This document shows positions 60,777 through 64,000 of a DNA stretch of 64,000 nt, one piece after another. The translations under genes and the position numbers were made by a program. The notes beneath the pieces were generated by a model that saw nothing but the letters and a program-made list of their open reading frames with translations, was not told the origin of the DNA and did no database searches. How positions within the stretch are numbered: the first letter of the stretch is position 1; each line of letters opens with the position of its first letter. The stretch lies in assembly GCF_048771995.1 (NCBI RefSeq), contig NC_133024.1, forward strand, positions 21,902,001-21,966,000, read 5' to 3'. Source of the stretch: Taeniopygia guttata (lineage: Eukaryota > Chordata > Aves > Passeriformes > Estrildidae).

Positions 60777-63700
60777 GATCACAGTATTCCATTTCTGTTA
60801 AAGAGAAAATGTTTAGTGCTGCAAGTTTTAATTCAGACCTCTCACCACATCGCTGTTTTCTGGAATGGTCTTTTCATGCTGAAAAGTGGCCAAAAGTCAT
60901 TTGCTGCTGTTTCCTCTGTGATAACCAGTTGGTTTATAACCAGTGCATTACGGCAGATATACGGCATCCACATCAGCATTTTTCTACTCAAAGGCTCTGA
61001 AACTATCCAGTTAATTAACATTGCAGAGCTACAGCTCTCGAGGTGAAATATCATCTTACAGTTGAGCTGAACTGACAGCTTGCTGTGGGTAGAAAAGGGG
61101 AAAATTAGTGCAGCAAGGCCTCAACCTCTGTGGGCCTGCAGAGAACAAGAGATGTGAGCTATGGAGTTCATCTTGGTGCAGTGCTAACTATGGGACGGTA
61201 ATTAAATGTCAGCATTGTTAACTATTTCATTGCACATAAGAGAGATGAAATGAAAGGTCATATATTTATTGTAAATAACATCTCATTTTCAGTCATGTTC
61301 TTCACAACTGAGTTGACTCTGGTAAACAACACAATTTTTTTTCTGTTAGCCAGAAAGAGCAGAGCTCAGGAAACCAGGAGTATGTGCTGTCTGTCACACT
61401 GATGTGGAAAACAGAGGAGTCAGGTTCTGGGATCTCTGTACAGCACCAGACTGAACCATTTTATTTTGGTTGTGAATGCAAATCCACTGTGGTCAGGTTT
61501 CACCTTGGAGGCTCATCTGATAGTAGCAGGCCTTTAGACTGAAGTTCTCCAGTTTGATTGCAACCTCTGAAATCTATCTAATTCTGCCATCTCTTATTGT
61601 CTCTCCTTGACTGTTGCACAAGACTTCAAGCCATTGTCTGAGAAGGTTCTCAAGCTCTTTTGCAGTGCACTGAGTGCACATTCCAACACACCGACAGATT
61701 CCAATTTTATGGGAAAAAAAACTCGGTAGAGGAGTTCACATTTGTGTTTCAAAACTGTGTTGGTTATTGTTGTCATTGTAAGGTTACTGTAATTTGAGCT
61801 TTGCTCTGTTTTTTTCAGTGTGGTTTATGCAGCGTGTTGGACAACTCTCATGAATAACTAATTGCACCAGCTTCTTTTCAGTATCACTTATTTTGTCATT
61901 TCTCCTATTTCTCAGAGACTTTCTCACGCTAAAAGAAGAAAGGTTTTAAAAACAGGAACATTTGATTGTAAAGACACTAAACTTTTGAGGGGAATCACTG
62001 CAAAATCAGAGACGGCTACACAGGTTGAAAGTGCTTTTGGTTGCTTTCAAACATGAAATATTTCCAGCCTATGTTATTCTTCATAGCAGGTTTTAAACCA
62101 CAGTAGAAATTTCTATTGCCTCAATTTCCATGACAGCCTCTTGCAAAATTTAACTGTTAAAGAGCTTTTTGCATTATAAAGAGACTACTTTACTTTCTCA
62201 GACATATTTCTCAGACATCCTATTGATACTTTACTTCTTACAATAACAATTTATCAGAGCATTTTGATGCATCTTCCCCCTACACCCCTTGTAGGTATTA
62301 AATTTAAAGATGAAATGAACTGAAACAATGATTATACCACAGCCAGTGACTAAATGTATCTTGGAATGAATGTAGTATATGAGTCACAGCAAGTCATAAC
62401 CAAAAAGGCAGCACTGGATGCTTGGAGGAGTTCAGATACAAGTCTGTGTTCTGCATCTGTTTTCCCCTTCTACTACTACAGAGTTCTTGTGACATCCAGC
62501 TGAGTTTGTCTGGAATGAAATAAAAGATAAATAGAACTGCTTTGCATTAGGGTAGGAATTGTTGATGTACTGACAGATTCTTATATAGCATAGCTTTGTG
62601 ACTGTGAAAACATAGTCAAAACAGCACAGGATGGAGTGCAGGCTAAAAACCACCCCTGTGTTTCAGGTGAGAAGCAAGTAGTTAGACTACTTTAAATTTC
62701 ATTATAGAAACACATCAAATAGCTGACCTAAGTTCACATGACTGTTTCTTGAAACCTAGATCACAGCTTTTTCATCATGGATGTATCTTTAAAAGGACAC
62801 ATTAAAAGACTTATACCTTATTGCTAGTACCATACTCATACTCTTTTACCCATACTTCTCATTATTCCTTGAAAAGATGTCCTATTCTCTTTTCATTTTA
62901 GTTAGGCTTTTCCCTTATCTTCAAAATTCTTTTCTTCCTCATACTCAAATTGTTATTTTGGTCTTCTTTTAACACATTTTTTTTCTGTCACCACTACCAT
63001 GCCACTTGCAGTACTTTTCTTGCCACCAAGGAAAGTATTAAATATTATTACTCTTTCTTGCTGTTTCATGTAAACTGAGATAGTAATTTCATGCTCTTTG
63101 TCATTGGTTTTACAAGATGAAGTGCTCATAGAATGGCTGGATTTTTTAAGATTGCAAACTTCAACATGACTTTATATCTTGCAAAGGGCTGAGGACACTG
63201 AGAGCAGTCAGTAGCGATCTCAAGGTTTCAGTCTTCTATCTCAAGGTGGTATATATCTTTGCAGTTGCCAGTTCCTAGTGTGTAATTTTTCTATGATCTT
63301 TCAATTCGCTTAAGCTTTCTCCAGTACCTTTTCAAACAGTCTTTCAAGACAGCTGATTTTGAAGGCAATGAAAAGATGCTAAAGCTCACTTAGGTAGAGA
63401 TGTGTTTGATACAGTGTCCCCTTGAAAAAAGATTAAGCTGAAAGAATAAAGGGACAGCTACACGATGGAGAAAGAACTGGGTTAAGGAGAGAAAGAAAAA
63501 GCAGTTAAATGGTGGTGCCAGTTTTAAGGTAGCTTGCTGATAATGTTTCTCAGCAGATTATTTTTGCTGTCATTCTACTTAACTATTTTACTAATGGCAT
63601 TGGCTGTATCAGCAGTGTGTGAGGAAATTTGTTGAAAGAAGGAAGAACACAGTGTTATTAGTGTAGAGAATTGATTTATTACACAAGAAGAACCAGCTGA

Positions 63701-64000
63701 GTTGATTTTGATGAGTAGACTGTTAGATGTGTGCTGAAATTCAGCAGCTATAAATGTCATAATAATAAAAACAGGTACTACAACAAATTTTGACTGGAAA
63801 GTAGAATACAGACTCACGCCTTAATCAGTATTAAAACCAGCTTTTCAGTAAAATGGGTGCTTATTCTGGTGCTCAAATTGTTTATGAAAAGAGTTATCTA
63901 ATACAATGCCAGCAATTTGATCCAGTGAGTCAGTGATTTAGCCTCAGGTAAATAGGTTATATTTCAATATAATATGACTGTAGGAAAAAAAAAAAAAAAA
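60777..64000. other. Unannotated non-coding DNA
   Basis: I see no gene, RNA or mobile element. The window ends inside an A run starting at about 63985, so any element there would be cut off. Confidence 0.5.

Noticed and set aside
1-64000. CRISPR arrays, bacterial operons, riboswitches, phage or plasmid modules
   Set aside because: None is present. The direct repeats seen are simple repeats, transposon target duplications or local slippage, and the DNA is a vertebrate nuclear sequence.

Overview
The window looks like nuclear DNA of a songbird (passerine). It is AT-rich and gene-poor, and the interspersed repeats are avian: CR1 LINE fragments, a SINE with a tRNA-Ile-like head and a CR1-like tail (the organisation of the zebra-finch element TguSINE1), and several avian ERV solo LTRs with intact target-site duplications. 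No bacterial gene organisation, CRISPR array, rRNA or functional tRNA was seen. Nearly all open frames here are chance frames or read through repeats.

One gene can be supported. On the minus strand between about 51.9 and 56.6 kb lies a CD200 receptor (CD200R1-type) gene. Five exons were read directly with good splice sites and matching phases: an Ig V-like exon (56286-56600), an Ig C2-like exon (55131-55385), a transmembrane exon (54278-54383), a short cytoplasmic exon (53303-53354), and a last exon with the tyrosine-containing tail and stop (51907-52029). Joined, they encode about 283 residues. The signal-peptide exon was not identified with confidence.

Layout: 0.5-1.2 kb CR1 (+); 1.7-2.2 kb old CR1 (-); 9.6-9.9 kb solo LTR with 6-bp duplication; 11.8 kb SINE; 18.9-19.2 kb LTR; 25.65-26.26 kb GC-rich block; 26.5-27.3 kb two adjacent solo LTRs; 39.6-41.0 kb long ERVL-type LTR with 16-bp terminal inverted repeats and 5-bp duplication; 50.5-51.3 kb CR1 (-) just 3' of the receptor gene; 51.9-56.6 kb CD200R1-like gene, whose V-C2 intron holds a CR1 fragment and a perfect 50-unit CCCAT array; 59.6 kb an 18-unit CCTAT array; 60.2-60.8 kb an old ERVL-type LTR. 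All six LTRs lie on the minus strand, the same strand as the receptor gene.

The most interesting points are the long GGGAT array on the sense strand of the receptor intron (a dense G-quadruplex candidate), the NVIY sequence where mammalian CD200R has NPxY, the missing first exon with an LTR upstream in the same orientation, and a possible relic of a GIMAP-type P-loop opposite the 5' end of the gene. The rest of the 64 kb holds nothing recognisable beyond short simple repeats.
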